This document shows positions 12,694 through 28,131 of a stretch of DNA of 64,000 bases, piece by piece. Position 1 is the stretch's first letter. The number at the start of each line of letters is the position of its first letter. The stretch is from Ichthyophthirius multifiliis. Taxonomy: Eukaryota; Ciliophora; Oligohymenophorea; Hymenostomatida. Location of the stretch: assembly GCF_000220395.1 (NCBI RefSeq), contig NW_004085913.1, positions 17,405 through 81,404 on the forward strand. The letters are read 5' to 3'. Made by a program: the position numbers and the translations under genes. The notes beneath the pieces are model-generated. The model searched no databases and was not told where the DNA came from. It saw nothing but the letters and a program-made list of their open reading frames with translations.

Positions 12694-13966
12694 ATGGAAC
12701 AATAAATTGAATTAAATGAAGAATATTAAAATTTAATGACTAAATAACAATTAAATAAATATAATAATATTTTTATTAAATAAAATATAAAATAAAATGA
12801 TTTAATTTAATCACCTTTTAATTAAAAAAAATAAACAAACATATAGATGAATCAAGATATATTTGATGAATAATAATCAACAATAAAAATTTTTTAAAAA
12901 TAAATTGCATAAAATTATTAAAACATATAAAATGTTAAACCATTTTAAATATTATCACAAAATGAAATATATATAGAAAATAATATGTTATAATAATAAG
13001 CAATTAATATAAAAGAAAAAAATAGAGTATCATTAATTTTAATAGAAGATGAAGAAAAAGATAAATAATAAAAAAATTATATTTTGTAAAAAAAATATAT
13101 AAAAAAATATATATACAAAATATAAATATATATATATATATATATATATTTATTAATTTTTAATTTATTTTATTTTAATTTTTATAATATATTATTAAAT
13201 CTCAACATTTTTTAATTCATATATAAATTAAAAATATATTTATATTGAATATAAAATTAAAAATATACATTATCAATAATAAATTCTTATAATTTTATAT
13301 ATATTATATAAAATATTTTTAATATATTAAATAATTTTAAAAAAGAAATTATAAAAGTGTAAATTTTATAAATAGAGATTATTAAATAAATTTATCCTAT
13401 GAAGATATATAATAATTTTAATAAGATTTTTAATGTAAATTTATATTATAAAAAATAGAAAATAAATATAAAATAATTTTTTTTTTTTTATATTTTTAAT
13501 TATATATAATAATATATATTAATATAAATATGTTTATTAATCAATATTTTTATTAATTTTTTAATTAGAAATTAATTCAGAAATTTAAATTAATCGTTAA
13601 TTAGAAATTGAGAGCAATTATTGTATTGATATTGGCTAAAATTCATTTACATAATTTATGCCAGGTCTTTAGTGTAATTTGAATAAAAAAAAGTTTAACA
13701 AATAAGACAAAATCAATTTATATAAAATATAAGAGAAACAATAAAATAGTTAAAAAAATTTAGATTGTGATTATTAAAATTATTCATAAATAAGAAATTA
13801 AATGATTTAATCTTAATAATATAATATTTATGAATAAAACAAATGTTAAATATTGAAATTATATTAATTATATGAAAATAGATTTTAATTAGATTTCTTA
13901 TAATTATAAATAATAAAAGACAACGAAATATCTAAACTTTTAAAAGTAATTAGTTATTATAAAAAT

Positions 13967-14009
<43 letters not shown>

Positions 14010-14957
14010 TTTATATTTTATAGTGTTAGAATAATGTAAATGGCCTAATATATTCTATAAAAATTATAAATATGTTAAACAAATAAATAAATCATGATGA
14101 TGTAATAAAAGAATTATAAAATTTAGTTAAATTTTCAAGCATAGTAAGCGGTTTAGTAAAATTTTATAATTCTTGGATTGAAAATAATAATCTATATTTA
14201 GTTGTTAATAATAAAAATTTTAAAAAATATAAATATATATTTATATTTATAATAGACAGAATATTGTTAAATGAATTTAAAATAATTAAAAAAACCATCT
14301 GAATAGTAAATAAGACAGATTTTAAAGGATATATGTGAAACATTAAATGTTTTACATTAAAATAAGTGCTTTCATTTAGGAATAAAACCAGAAAATATAT
14401 TGTTTTCTAAAAAATAAAGATTTAAACTTGGAGATTTGGGATTTTCTAAAATTTAAAATAAAGTAAATTTTAAAAGTTCTTAAGTTTATAATACTTATGT
14501 ACCTTATTTAGCTCCTGAACTAGTAAATACTTGTGAGAATTTTGATTATTAGGACATCGATTTAGGAAAATCTGACATATTTTCGTTAGGCGCTTTATTA
14601 TATGAACTTATGATCGATCAGGAATTGCCTAAATTTGGGTTAGAATGGGATTCTTTGAGAATTGGTAAATTTAGCAAACTTAAAAATTTGATTAAATATA
14701 GTGCAAGCCTAAAAAATATCGTTAAATAAATGATTCACCCGAATCCTTTATTAAGGCCTTCTTGTAAGGAAATTTTAAATTAATTACCGAGTGAAAATGT
14801 CTTCGAATTAGAATTGAAGTATTTAGTTCAAGAAAATTAAGCTTTGAGTAAAAAGTTAAATAATCTTTAAAAAATATAGATAACAAAGAAAAAATAGTTT
14901 TTGAATATATTTATTTTAAAAATATATATATATATATATAATAAAAAAAAATTTTGA
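12694..14957 (+). CDS. WEE1/eIF2-kinase-like probable pseudokinase
   Basis: A Gln/Asn-rich N-terminal part (MEQQIELNEEYQNLMTKQQL) is followed by a kinase-like domain spread over several exons, with an (AT)n intron at about 13940-14023. Visible subdomains: GLIYSIKII (VAIK Lys kept), FYNSWIENNNLYLV then TEYCQMNLKQL, the catalytic loop as HLGIKPENILF, KLGDLGFSK (DFG kept as DLG), PYLAPEL, DIFSLGALLYELM and RPSCKEIL. NSWIE...EYC and the overall pattern resemble the WEE1/PEK group. The catalytic HRD Asp is Gly, and no Gly-rich loop is visible just before the VAIK Lys, so I predict a pseudokinase. A short coiled coil follows; the frame stays open to TGA 14955-14957, though the last ~25 residues look non-coding. 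Confidence 0.8.
13973..14003. repeat. (AT)n run in kinase intron
   Basis: AT repeat inside an intron of the kinase-like gene, just before the exon carrying the VAIK-like Lys. Confidence 0.85.
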
Positions 14958-15222
14958 TTATTTAATTATATAATATAAATATATGTTTTAAATTATATTT
15001 ATTATAGTCAATTTTTTTTTAAAAAATAAAATAAAATAATATAATATATTGATATAAAAAAGATTAATTATAAAATTTTTTTTGGTTTTTTATTTTTGAA
15101 ATTAAAAAAAAATACAATTTTTATTAAAGAAAAAAATATAAATTTTTTATGAAATTAATTTACATATTATTTAAATATAAAAATATATTAAATATTTAAC
15201 TTGTTTATAATCTATTAAATTA

Positions 15223-15296
15223 GCTCGACTAGCTCAGTTGGTTAGAGCATGCGGCTGTTAACCGCAAGGTCGTAGGTTCGATCCCTACGTCGAGCG
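15223..15296 (+). tRNA. tRNA-Asn (anticodon GTT)
   Basis: A complete 74-nt cloverleaf. The 7-bp acceptor stem GCTCGAC/GTCGAGC has discriminator G. The D arm starts TAGCTCAGTTGGT, the anticodon stem-loop is GCGGCTGTTAACCGC with anticodon GTT, and the T arm contains GGTTCGATCC. There is no intron, and a TTTT pol III stop follows directly. It stands out as a G+C island in A/T-only spacer. Confidence 0.98.
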
Positions 15297-15714
15297 TTTT
15301 ATTTTTTATTATATATATATATATGATATTTATATTTTTTAAATGTTATAAAAAAACATTCAATTTTATATTAATTAATTAGTGTTATATACACTATTTC
15401 TAATAATATAATAAAAAATATTGAATAATAGGTTATTATATTTATACTTTAATTAAAAAATATTTAATTATATAAAAAAAAATATAATAAATATTATAAA
15501 AGATATTTTCTACATATAAATATAATTTTTATACGATAAAAATATGATTTATTATTATAAAATATAGATTAAATTTTATCTATTTTTTTATCTCTATTAT
15601 ATAAATTATTTTTATATATATATAAATTTTATATACTGATTTATTTCACATAGTTTTTTTTAAAAAAAATTTAAAAATATTAATATTAAAAATTAAATAA
15701 CAAAAAAAAAAAAA
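15297..15714. other. Spacer after tRNA
   Basis: A/T-rich spacer between the tRNA gene and the GTPase gene. Nothing further recognised. Confidence 0.6.
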
Positions 15715-16460
15715 ATGGGAAATAACTACGAAAAAAATTTTAGTAAGAATACAAGAAAAATAATAGTTTTGGGGTGTGAAAAAAGTGGAAAAACAAGTAA
15801 TTTGATAATATTTTTATTTAAATAATTTAATATTAATAGAATTTATATAAACAATTAATGGTTAAGAATTTAATAATGAATATATTCCTACAAAAGATTT
15901 AGATATACAAGATATTTAAATATAAAAATTATCTTTATAATTTTATGTAAATATAATAAAATAAAAAATTAATTTAATCAAAAAAAAAAAATTAAATAAA
16001 GGATTTTTCAGGAGAAGAAAGAAAAAGAATATTTTGGAGACACCATTTTGTAGGGACATAGGGAATAATTTATTTAATAGATGGATCAGACATAAGTTTG
16101 TTTGAATAATCTTTTACATAATTATAATAAATATTAAATGATAGAACATTATGTGATGTACCAGTTTGTATATTTATTAATAAAAGCGATTTGTAATTGG
16201 AGTAAACTATAATTGATAAAATTAAATAATTATAAGATTAAACTATTCAGTAATTATATTAATTTTACGATTTATTATTTATATATTTATTTACATATAT
16301 AATCAAAAAATATAAGAAATAAAAAAGTGATGACTAAAGTAATAGAAGGAAGCAATATAAAAAGTAATTAAAAAATATTTATTTTTATAAAATATATATA
16401 TATATATATATATAGAAAGTGGTCATTAAGAAACTTTAACCTGGCTCTGTAGTGAAATGA
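15715..16460 (+). CDS. ARF/ARL-like small GTPase
   Basis: Small GTPase of the ARF-like group. It starts MGNNYEKNFSKNTRKIIVLG, so Gly2 is available for N-myristoylation as in ARFs, and the P-loop is GCEKSGKT. After intron 1 the switch-I region reads TINGQEFNNEYIPT. After intron 2 comes the DxxG-like box DFSGEERKRIFWRHHF (Gly kept; ARFs have DVGGQ.K.R..W..Y). The guanine-specificity box is FINKSDL and the G4-G5 spacing is normal. The 3' end is uncertain: two alternative frames over the last two exons end at 16455 or 16460. Divergence in switch II suggests a specialised ARL rather than a canonical ARF. Confidence 0.82.
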
Positions 16461-16682
16461 AAGTCATTTGAAAATAATAATAAAATAATAAATATAATAA
16501 ATATATATGTATATTTACATTTAATTCAATTGCATTATTTTATATTTAAAATATAAGATAAAATATATAATATTTATATAAAAATTAATAATATATATAT
16601 ATAATACAAATATAATAATATTTTATTATATATATATATATAACATCAAATAATTTAATCTTTTTATATAATAAATAAAAAT

Positions 16683-19404
16683 ATGTTTTTCATAATATAC
16701 TTATTATTGACATTATTATTAATAAAATTTAATTCATAATGCATTTACAAAGATAACCCAAACATATTAATACAATAAATTATTGAAAACCAATAAAAAA
16801 CAAACTGTACATAAACTTTATTCCAAAACATAACAATAAAGTGTTAAAATACTGAAAACTATTTAAATTTAGAATAATTGACAATTTCAATGACTATTTT
16901 TGAATGCTTAAACATAAGAATAAATACCAGAAAAGACTTAATTTTATAATAAGAGATATTTTTTGGTTTCAAATAAAGATAATAATAATAATCAGTATAA
17001 AATTATGTATTTTTAGAATCTAATTAATATATAAAAATAAATGCAAATATAACACATATGGATAATTATTTAGGCATATTAATATTTATTGCTGATAAGA
17101 ATATATATATAGAACCTCCAAAAACTGATATATATAATAATATTTTTATAAAATCAGGGCATATAGGGTTATAAACAAATGAAGAAATTATTTTAAAAAA
17201 CTCATTTTTTTCAGCAAATTTTATTCGATGCGATGATGATTTAAATTTTTCTATGAAAAAAAAATCCATTTATAGTTAATTATTTGAGCTTTTTATAGAT
17301 AAATAGACAGGAAAGGCAAATTTAGTTTTTAAAAAATAAGAAAAAAACTCAAAATTTAAAATTGTTTATTAATTTCTTTAAACTGATTTTACACTGCTTT
17401 TTTTAGCTGAAAAAAATATTTCTATGGACATTAATACAACTATTAAGGCTTCTAAAATAGGTCTTTTTTCACTTAATATAGCCTCAAATGGAAATTTAAA
17501 TTCAACTGGAATGGGTTGCCAACCTAATAATGGTAAAGGAAAGGGTCTTTATTACAATACAGAGTATTAATGTGCTGCCCATGGGGCTCATCATGCCGGC
17601 TATGGAGGCATAGGGTTACCTTAGGGGAAATTAGAGGCAGATGTGATCGAATAATATGCAATATATTGCATAAAATATTTCAATTATATAAACTTTATAT
17701 TCAAAAACAACCCGTATGATTACTAAAATATGTTCTTTGAAGGAAGTGGAGGCTCTTGTTAAAATTGCAGTGAAAAAATTGAGGAAAAAAAAGAAGGAGA
17801 GGGTGCAGGAGGAGGTGTAGTAATAATTTATGGAGTATAATAAGTTTAATTAGGAGGTAAAGTAGAATCTAATGGACAAAAATTCTGGAATGTTAAAGGA
17901 AGTGGAGGATCCGGAGGTTCAATACTTATTAAAAGTAATATAATATAAGGAAATGCTTAATTAATGGCATAAGGAGGTGATTCAGATGATGAAGGTATAT
18001 AAATAAATTTGATAATATTTTTTACAATATATCAGACATTTAAATACATAATATATAAAATATTATATATATATAAAATATAAAATATATAAATAAATAA
18101 TATATGTATTTTCATATTTTATTTATTTTATTCTATTATTAAAATATTTTAGGTTTATTTGGAGAAGGTTCAGGAGGAAAAATATAAATTGATTAATAAA
18201 ATTGCATAGGATTTTTCGATTTAAATCAAAAAATTTAATAATTTAATGGTATTATTAATGTTTAAAGTGGTTTTCGGAAAATTAATAATTAATTAATAAA
18301 AAATGAACTTTTTTTATAAATAAAAGCTAATAACGGAGGTCAATATTATATATATATATATATATAAGTATATAAAAATTTATATATATATATATTAATC
18401 AAATATTTTATATTTATACTTATTTATTATACATAGTTTTTATACCATAAATATGTTAAAGTGAATATGAACCTAATATAAATGGAGGATGTGATGTATT
18501 TATTAAATATAAACATATATATATATACATATATATACATATATATACATATATATATATATATATATTATAATTATATTTATATATATATATATATATA
18601 TATATACGCATTTATATATCCATATATTATTTTTATATTTTTATATATATATATATGAATTTATAAAATTTTATAGTTATGTAAATAAGGTTACTATAAA
18701 ACTAGTTCTTTTGGTTCTTGCAAAAAGGTTGATATATCATAATTTTCAAATAATGTATAATTAAATTAAAATTAAAAACGTTTTCGATCTATTTTTGATG
18801 CAATAGAAATATGCTAGTAGTTTTATTGTAATCCTATTAAATTTTATTTAAATAACGTTTTATCTTTAAATGGAATTTTATTTTTTATTTTTTATATATT
18901 TATTATTTGTTTGGGTTATATTTGTAGAAGAATACTTAAAATGAAACCTAAAAGAATAGATAGTATTCCGATTGAATATGTAAAATTTGATTTCGATGAT
19001 AATTAATTCGCTTCAGAATGCAAATAAAGCAATATTTTTAAATATAAAGATATGCTTTATCATAAATATAGGATTTAGATATATGGTGAAAATAACTTGG
19101 ATAATTATTGGTTTATGCAACCTTAATTGCCTGAAAATAGTGAAAAATTTTTCGATAAAAAAGAATATAAAAACTTTTCTAAAGTAATATTTTTAAAATT
19201 ATTAAATAAATAAAAAAAAATATAAAATAATAATTTTCTAGAAAATAAATTAATTGTTCTAATGGAATAAGTGTGAAATTATTTTTCTAAAAACACTTAA
19301 ATATTTATATTATCCTTTGTTTTGGTTTTTCCTATTATTAATTTAAAAAAAAATATATGCAAGAGTTAAAAAATATATAGAAAAAAAAAGCACTCCTGTA
19401 AAAT

Positions 19405-19456
<52 letters not shown>

Positions 19457-20997
19457 TTTTATTTATATAGGATTTTATATTAAATATGAATATTGATTAT
19501 TTAGATTATTTAAAGATGAAATTAACTAAAACTGATGATTATTCTATATGTTATATTGATATATTTAATTTTAAAAAAAGGAATTAAAAATACTTTAATT
19601 TAACTATTCCTACTATAGTGCATTTTAGTGGTATAGGAGATTTCCTTAAACCATATTATATATGGCCTCGAGATCATTTTTTATAGAGTGTTTTTTATTC
19701 TGCTAATAGTTTAGAGTCTATAAATATTGATGATCCTAAAAAGATCAATGTATTTTGTGATAATTATAATTTCCATAGAGAAAATAGCGTTAAATTTGAA
19801 AATTTTATTTCTAAATTAAATAAATATGCTTATTAAATTGATTATAATAGCCACATTAAAACATTAGTTGAAAAATTTAAATTAATGAATAACTATATAT
19901 AGGTATAAAATAAAGTATTTTTTAAAAATTTGGGGCTTTAATTGATACTTTTGATAATAGAAGTACCTTCAAATTAGCTTTTGTTGAAATAATAGTCCAT
20001 ATATAAAGATAAATACACTTATAATAACAGCTATTACCTATAAAGGATAACTTTAGTTGAAAATCAAAAAAACAATTTATAATAGGAAGAATTAAATGAA
20101 ACCATTAGAAGAATAAAATAAATACATTTATAAAAATAAGAAATAGATGTTAAAATTTCAATTTTTATTTATAGTTATAAATAGAATATGGAAAATTTAA
20201 AACTGACATTAAAGAATGAACTTGACGTCAGCATTTGCTTTGGCGAAGAAAATAATAATTAACAAAATTCTGAATTTATAAATAAAAGATTATTCGAAGA
20301 ATAGAAATATAATAATGAATATAATGAATCAGATAGTAATAATGAAAAAAGTAATAGTTATTAAAGTCTTATGAAAAGTTTTATTGAATTATAAAGTGAA
20401 TGTATATTATTAGATGATGAATAAAATAAATAAACTAATAATAATTGTTTTTTAAATTAATAATAATAACATTAATAATTTTAATAATAAGATATTAAAA
20501 AATTTTAAAAATTTGTTATATCGTTTAATTATTTAATAGGATATATTCGTTATTTGTTCCTTTCTCATTAAAAATCGGCTTATTCTAAAGAAATTATAAT
20601 CGGCATTTTATTTTCTTTTATTATTTTAGATATAGTAATATCCACTTTTTATACAAATAATCTTTATTATGCTTTCATTTAAAAAGATATTCAATTTGAA
20701 GTATTTTTTTTATTTTTTCCTTTTCCATTATCAATAGTTTTTGCCTTTTTTATTGAAATTTTTCTTCTAACAAATTGTTCATATGGAACTGCGAAAGCTT
20801 TTTTAATTTTTAATGCTATGGCTTTAGTTACTTTTGCATTAAATTTTATTTACAGTCTATTTATTGCAACTGTAGATCCTTATGTGATTACTTTAAAGAT
20901 TATAATTCTGATTAATAAAATTTTAATGCAATAAATAGGTAAATCATGTATTTTAGCTTTTAAAAAATTAAATAAAACTATAGAGTTTAAAAATTGA
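16683..20997 (+). CDS. Glycine-rich membrane protein of the plant AT5G11700 type
   Basis: A large membrane protein with signal peptide MFFIIYLLLTLLLIKFNSQC and an N-glycosylation- and Cys-containing ectodomain (TLFQNITIKCQ). Glycine-rich blocks follow (EGAGGGVVIIYG, VKGSGGSGGSILI, GEGSGGKIQ), and then a TM helix near 18865-18930. After the (AT)n intron at about 19400 comes a cytosolic region with LTIPTIVHFSGIGDFLKPYY, and then several C-terminal TM segments (GILFSFIILDIVISTFY, FFPFPLSIVFAFFIEIF) to TGA 20995-20997. The order of Gly-rich repeats, TM, an IPxIxxxGxG motif and a multi-TM tail matches the poorly characterised plant family of AT5G11700/AT4G32920 as I know it. Introns occur near 17995-18150, 18340-18430, 18500-18675, 19185-19240 and 19400-19470. 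Function is unknown; an adhesion or surface-sensor role is inferred. Confidence 0.75.
19409..19450. repeat. (AT)n microsatellite in intron
   Basis: AT repeat inside an intron of the glycine-rich membrane protein gene. Confidence 0.9.
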
Positions 20998-21133
20998 AAA
21001 TTTAATATATATTAACAAAATCTCTAATATTTTTTTATTATATATATATATATAAATACATATATATGTTTTTAAATATTTATTTATTTTCTATTTTTTA
21101 TTTTTTAAATATTTATATATCTATTTATTTTTT

Positions 21134-22234
21134 TCAATTGTTATCTTAAACAATAGGATTTTCATTCATAAAATAATCAAAATCAATAATTTTAAATTTA
21201 CTGTCTTATGAGAGATTTTTATAACCTTAAACATTAAAAAAGTTAATTTTAATTTAAGTAAATGATTTATCTTCAAATGAATTATTTCTAATACTTTTAT
21301 AATCACATTCGAGAATTATTTTTTCCAAAACAATTGAATGAATTTATTTTTTTTATTTATTTTTTGATATTTAATCGTTTAAAAAAACTTAATTTTCATC
21401 TTTTTAATTACCAATTTTTAAGGAAATTTCACTTTCAAAAGTTAAAAAAAATTAAACATAAATTTAGGCTAATTCTCCGGGTTCAATTCTTTTTTTGACA
21501 ATATGTTTAAGTTAAATTCCATTAACTATATTATCAAAAACAATGTATTAATATTTATTCTTTTTCCTATTTTCTTTTATCCCTACTCCAAAAATATTAT
21601 TTACTTTAAATAAATTTATATCTATATTTTCTATATTTTTATCATTATTTATATATATTTTTAAATTATTTTCTTTCAATATGTTTATTTTTTATTTTAA
21701 TTTTTTATAAAAAGTCCTTTCAAGAATTGCTTCAAGTTTTTATAAATCCTCGTTTTTTAATGCCTGTATATAATCTAGGAAATATTACATAACAATTTTT
21801 TCATTTAAAAAAGAATTAAAATCAATCACACATTTTATATTTTCTTAAAAAAAATCGGTTTTTTACCCTTCGAAATCCCAAGGAAAATCCTATATTTAAG
21901 ATTTATTTTCTTATATATTTTCAGGTAATAATATTTCTAGTTTTGAAGTGATTTATTCTGTTTATGATTTCTTTAATTAATATAAAATTTAACTTTCTTA
22001 TTTTAATTTTTAGGTGAATTAATCAAAAGGAACATTTTGGATGTTTTGTGAATTTTTTTCTATTATATTTGAGGTCATTTATTTTATTTTTTATTTTTTT
22101 GCTTCCTTTTCTATTCTTTCAGGTTCGGTTTTTTTTTTTAATAGTATTATTCTTGATTTCTTATGATTAGAAAAATTATATATGGATATTTTAGTTAATT
22201 TATTTATGACATTTTAAGTGAATAATTTATTCAT
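21134..22234 (-). CDS. Mitochondrial protein, possibly Tim44/mL45-like
   Basis: A clean intronless 366-codon frame from ATG 22234-22232 to TGA 21136-21134. The N-terminus MNKLFTQNVINKLTKISIYN is basic, Ser/Asn-rich and free of acidic residues, like a mitochondrial presequence. The middle contains YFLDYIQALKNEDLQKLEAI followed by LERTFYKKLKQKI, a pattern seen near the start of Tim44/MBA1/mL45 domains, and the C-terminal part is beta-rich. It overlaps nothing and is convergent with the upstream glycine-rich gene. The gene call is strong; the family call is tentative. Confidence 0.7.
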
Positions 22235-22718
22235 TTTTTATTTGCTTTTTTCTGATATGAAATTATATTTAGTATAAAAAATAAATTAAAAAAAAATATT
22301 ATTATTAATTATATTTTATTATTGAAATGCTTATTTGATAAATAAAATAATATATTTTTTATTAATTCGTTTCTTAAAATAATTAATAAAAATGAAAATA
22401 TAAATTATATTAATTAATTATAAGTATTTTTATAAATTTTTTAATAGAATTTGCATCATTTTTTTATATTAAATAAAAAAATAGCGAGATTATTTTCAAT
22501 ATATAAATATTTTCAAAATAAATTTATAAATAAAAGAAATTTCTTAAATAAAATTGCCGATTTTATATATATAAACAAAAAACCAAATATCAATTTCTAT
22601 CTTACACTATAATTTTTTTAAATATATACATAAAAAACTCCTTATTATAAAAAAAGTCTTATATAATATATAAATGTAAAATAATATAAAAAAACTAATA
22701 AATAAAAAAAACTTACAA

Positions 22719-24658
<1,940 letters not shown>

Positions 24659-24997
24659 TTTATATATTTAGTTTTATTTTTGTATATATATATATTTCAT
24701 CACATAAGTTTTATAAAATATATATAAATATATATTGTTTTTTGGGTTTTTTTGTTTTCATATAATTTTTAAGCTTTATACATATTCTCATATTATCCAA
24801 TAATTAAAAAGATAAATAATATATGATAAAAGTTTTAATTTTTACAAATTTTCGTAATTTAACAACAAAATTATAAACGAAATTCAAGTTTCGTCAAATT
24901 ACTATATTTTTTCAGAAAAGTAAAACTTTTACTTATATACTAAGATTAATAATACATTAGTAAAACATAAATAAATAAATTATAAGCATTTAAACTA
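24659..24997. other. Spacer
   Basis: A/T-rich spacer after SelO. No feature recognised. Confidence 0.55.
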
Positions 24998-25395
24998 ATG
25001 TCTACTAAGAGTAAAATAATAACGATACCAAGTTATTTTATAATATTAGTCATATTTGTATTAAAGTAAACATCTGTACATTCATTATAAAATTCAAAAC
25101 ATCATTCCAGTTTATTTTTTTAAGGCTTTCGAATTACTCATAAAAATTCTTATAAAATAATATATATAGATTTTAATTACTAATTAAAAGATAAAGATAA
25201 TATTGATTTATTATTAGAAATTAATAAAAATATAATTGGAAGAAATAAATATGATTAATGCTATACACATAAATGTATTAAATAATTTTAAAATTTTTAA
25301 ACTCAATAATCGGAAATTTATAAGTTTAGGTTTATTATGTATTTAAAGTATAATATAAAATGTTATTTATTGATTAAAGTGATAATAAAAGTAAT
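24998..25395 (+). CDS. Possible secreted or membrane small protein
   Basis: ATG 24998 opens a frame with a hydrophobic N-terminal segment (MSTKSKIITIPSYFIILVIF, then VLKQTSVHS), like a signal peptide or anchor. About 110 mixed residues follow, including SSLFFQGFRITHKNSYKIIY and YDQCYTHKCIKQF. Sequence beyond about 25395 becomes pure A/T and non-coding in look, although the frame is open to TGA 26021. With only one stop codon and this base bias long open frames arise by chance, so this is only a candidate. Confidence 0.35.
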
Positions 25396-28131
25396 ATATA
25401 TATTTTATAAATAGGGAATATTTTTTTATTTTTTAATATATTTAAAAAAATATAATAATTAAAATTAATTAATAGAATATATATTTTTATATAATTAAAA
25501 TAAATATATTTATAATAAATAAAATATTTATATAAATATATATATATATCTTTACAAAAATTTTAAAAGAATCTTTTTTTTAGAATCTAGATAAATAATT
25601 TATTTAATATAATATCTAGATTTTTTTAAAAATATGTAAAATCAATATATTTAACTTCTATAAAAAAATCAATTAAGTTTATAATCTTAAAATTTTCGAT
25701 AACAAAACATATTTATTTATATACAAATAAAAATATTAACATTTTAATTACTGAAATATTTAATAAAAAAAAAATCATTTTTATTTATTATATCATATTT
25801 TATTTTACTTTCTTTATTTAATTATAAAATTATTAAATATTTATTATACTTTATAATTATACAAACATATAGAGATGACTAATTGACATAAAAATAGTAA
25901 AAAAGAAGCTGTATTTTATAATTTTAATATATAAATCTATTAAAAATACAATATTTAAAAATAAATTATTTATATAATAAATTTTATAAATATGGAAAAA
26001 AATTATTTTCTTAATATAACTGAAAGCTAAATTATTCCTATATTAATAAAGAAATACATACTAATATATATTTAAAAATAAATAAACATTAAGGAAGATT
26101 AAAGAAGAAAATAAATTAACACTATGGATAAAAAAAACAGTAAATTTATTAATTATTCTGAAAATAAAATAATTGTTGTTATTTTGAAAATGTTAAAAAA
26201 TATTACAATAATTACTTAATAATGTATTAGTTGATAATAATGATTAATAATTTATTATAAATAGTCAATAAAGAATCTTGTAAGTATTTAATATCATTGT
26301 TATTTTAAATATAATTATTTAATTAGATATAAAGGAAACATAAATTTTTAAATATATCTAATATCTTGATAATATTAAAATGATAATTATAGTATATTAT
26401 AAATATAATTTAAAAATATATATATTGAGAAAATAAAAAATAATATATTTTTATTTAATTATAAATAATTTTTTGAAAACTAAAAAAAAGTAAATATTTA
26501 ATATATAAAAAAAAGAAGATTTGAATTTAAATTTAAATTTAATATAATAATACAAAAATTATTTTTTTAATAATTTAATAATAGAATAAATATTTTTTAT
26601 AAATAAAAATATTTATTTATTTTAAATAATTTATTATGATTAATTATATCTTGAAATAATAAAAATAAAAAATAATTAAAAAGTATATAAACATATAATA
26701 ATAATAAACAATTTAAAAATAATATATATAAATATAGATATATATATATTATAAAAAAAATATATCATTTCTAAAAAATAAATATTTATTTTATATTTAT
26801 ATTTTTTTTTATAAACAAATTAAAATATAAATTTATTGATTACTTTATGAATAATTATACTTTTAATAGTAATAAAATTCTGAATATCTATATATATATA
26901 TTTATATTTAATATTAGTTATAATTTATAATAAAATTTTATAATATTAATTTCTTTTTAAATATTTTTTAAAATTTAAGAAAAAAAAAAAAAAAATTATA
27001 AAATTTTAATCTATTTAAATATATCCTAAATATCAAAAATTTTATATATAAAATAATATATTATAAAAATAAAGTTAAAATATTGATATAAAAATTTTAA
27101 ATTTAGATATATATAATTTACATTATAAAATTAAAATGAATATTTTTTTTAATTTTATACTTATTTAAAGAAAAAAAAATATATAAATTAATATAAAAGA
27201 TGCTTTATTTTAATTTAAAAGAATATAAAATATCAATATAATATTAAATAAAGATAGAATTTCAAAAAAATAAAATTATATACATATGTAATTATTATGA
27301 TAATATTTTACTAATTTTACTAATAAAAAATATATCAATAAATAAAAATGTGATTTTTTATTTTATACACTATACACAATCTTTTTACAAAATAATTATA
27401 TAATTCCATAAAATATATTGTAATTTTTAAATTTTTATATATTATTTATTATTAAATAATATGTTAAAATGTGTATAATATTATATATAATAAAATACTT
27501 TAATAAATATTATAAAGAAAAATAATTATTTTTAATAATTAATTTAAAAAATGAATTTTTTTATAATATAAAATAATAATAAAAAAAATTAAATAAATTA
27601 AAAATATAATATATTTAATATATAATTATAATAAATAATAAAATATATTTTATTAATAACATAAAATAACCAATATTTTTTAAAAATAAATATATTTAAA
27701 AATATAAAAAAAAAACTATAAAAAGAATTTAATTAATTTTGATAAATTAGTATAATAAAAAAAATTAATATATCAAAAAATAATTTACTAAGAATATTTG
27801 ATTATATGAAAACATAAAATTTAATATAATATATAAATTAAATATAATTTTAACAATAATTATAATATAATAAATATTTACTATAATATAAATATATTTA
27901 GTGTATTATAAATATATTATTAAAAAAATAAAAATTAATTTAATATTACTAATATAAAAATATAAATAAATATTTTTAATTAAAAGTTTGTATATATGTA
28001 TATATATATAAATAATATTTTTATTATATTATATATATATACATATATATATATTTATTTACATACATATACAATTATTATTATATATATTTATATTTTA
28101 TATTATATTTATTAATGTTAATATTATTTAT
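25396..28131. other. Long gene-poor region (2.7 kb)
   Basis: Almost pure A/T with homopolymer runs and short AT repeats. I saw no frame with protein-like composition, no tRNA-like island and no repeat family. It could hold a replication origin or matrix-type sequence, but nothing specific is visible. Confidence 0.6.

Noticed and set aside
24998-26023. A 341-codon ORF to TGA 26021
   Set aside because: Only the first ~400 nt look coding; with a single stop codon and this base bias long open frames occur by chance.
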